64,000 nucleotides of DNA from Flavobacterium sp. UBA7665 (GTDB lineage Bacteria > Bacteroidota > Bacteroidia > Flavobacteriales > Flavobacteriaceae): positions 1 to 64,000 of the forward strand of contig DLHP01000043.1 of assembly GCA_002483285.1 (NCBI GenBank), read 5' to 3'. Of the stretch, positions 63,850 to 64,000 are shown in pieces (position 1 is the stretch's first letter; the number at the start of each line of letters is the position of its first letter). The translations under genes and the position numbers were made by a program. Under the pieces are notes generated by a model. The model did no database searches and was not told where the DNA came from. It saw nothing but the letters and a program-made list of their open reading frames with translations.

Positions 63850-64000
63850 ATGAACAAAAATTACGCAGCGCTGATTTTCTTCTTGTTGTTGGGCGGACAC
63901 TGTTTTTCCCAAACCGACCAACAAAAAAAGGCAGTCCCAGACCAGCCCGAAAACACGCCTGCAGCTACTTCTACGGCTGTTAAAAATCCAACATCAGACA
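63850..64000 (+). CDS. Exported protein, N-terminus only (cut by window end)
   Basis: The reading frame is open from the ATG at 63850 to the end of the window (50 codons). It starts with a signal peptide (YAALIFFLLLGGHCFSQ) followed by a Gln/Pro/Thr/Ala-rich stretch (TDQQKKAVPDQPENTPAAT). The product cannot be identified from this much. Confidence 0.6.
   Translation, partial: MNKNYAALIFFLLLGGHCFSQTDQQKKAVPDQPENTPAATSTAVKNPTSD

Overview
The window looks like chromosomal DNA of a Bacteroidota bacterium of the Flavobacteriaceae, probably Flavobacterium or a close relative. The signs are several secreted enzymes with type IX secretion (T9SS) C-terminal sorting tails, SusC/TonB-type receptors, DUF4270, DUF4286, DUF3667 and DUF805 proteins, flavobacterial gene orders (glmS-DUF4270-glgA-like-panC-panD; serS-TPR-DUF4286-rsmA-mgtE), and promoters of the TTG-N19-TAnnTTTG kind. 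The species cannot be fixed from the sequence alone.

Positions 1-47 kb are mostly housekeeping. In order: bioF; a secreted reprolysin-like metallopeptidase; two tandem DUF3667 membrane proteins; atpD-atpC separated by a repeat hairpin; an SGNH-type lipoprotein and a TonB-dependent receptor; glmS, a DUF4270 lipoprotein and a glycogen-synthase-like half protein, divergent from panC-panD-flippase; an esterase-like protein, radA, a GldH-like lipoprotein and an AsmA-like/GT51 glycosyltransferase fusion; two tandem secreted sugar-dehydrogenase-like proteins flanking an SdpI-like membrane protein; an aldo/keto reductase, an OmpA-like lipoprotein and exonuclease III; a bifunctional ornithine-lipid acyltransferase (OlsF type); small DUF805/DUF2752/DUF4234 membrane proteins; a 2-hydroxyacid dehydrogenase fused to a glyoxalase (VOC) domain; proC, mgtE, rsmA, DUF4286, a TPR protein and serS; a secreted M1 aminopeptidase; and rseP. 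Six copies of one intergenic hairpin repeat family are scattered through this part.

Positions 47.2-63.5 kb are an accessory region. It begins at a tRNA-Asn(GUU) gene and ends at a degenerate second copy of that tRNA's 3' end plus its terminator, just before tRNA-Arg(CCU). Its contents are arranged around a divergent promoter region at 51.9-52.1 kb that carries two 19-bp direct repeats 21 bp apart. The left arm (minus strand) encodes a MauE/DoxX-like membrane protein, a beta-propeller-like protein, three related small secreted two-cysteine proteins (one frameshifted) and an outer-membrane TonB-receptor-like barrel. The right arm (plus strand) encodes a TPR-AraC regulator and a RiPP pathway of class I lanthipeptide type: a GG-leader precursor with two S-[ST]-x-x-C blocks, a subtilisin-like lipoprotein protease, a LanB-type dehydratase split into two proteins, the wreck of a grasp-with-spasm maturase pair (N-terminus of gwsG joined to the C-terminus of gwsS), a C39-peptidase ABC exporter and a HlyD adaptor. 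No LanC cyclase is visible.

As a working model, the regulator senses a signal through its TPR half and switches both arms. The peptide is dehydrated by the split LanB, then cut after GG and exported by the C39 transporter with HlyD. The left arm may handle oxidation, secretion and outer-membrane handling of a second set of small disulfide proteins. The last gene, at 63850, is cut by the window end.
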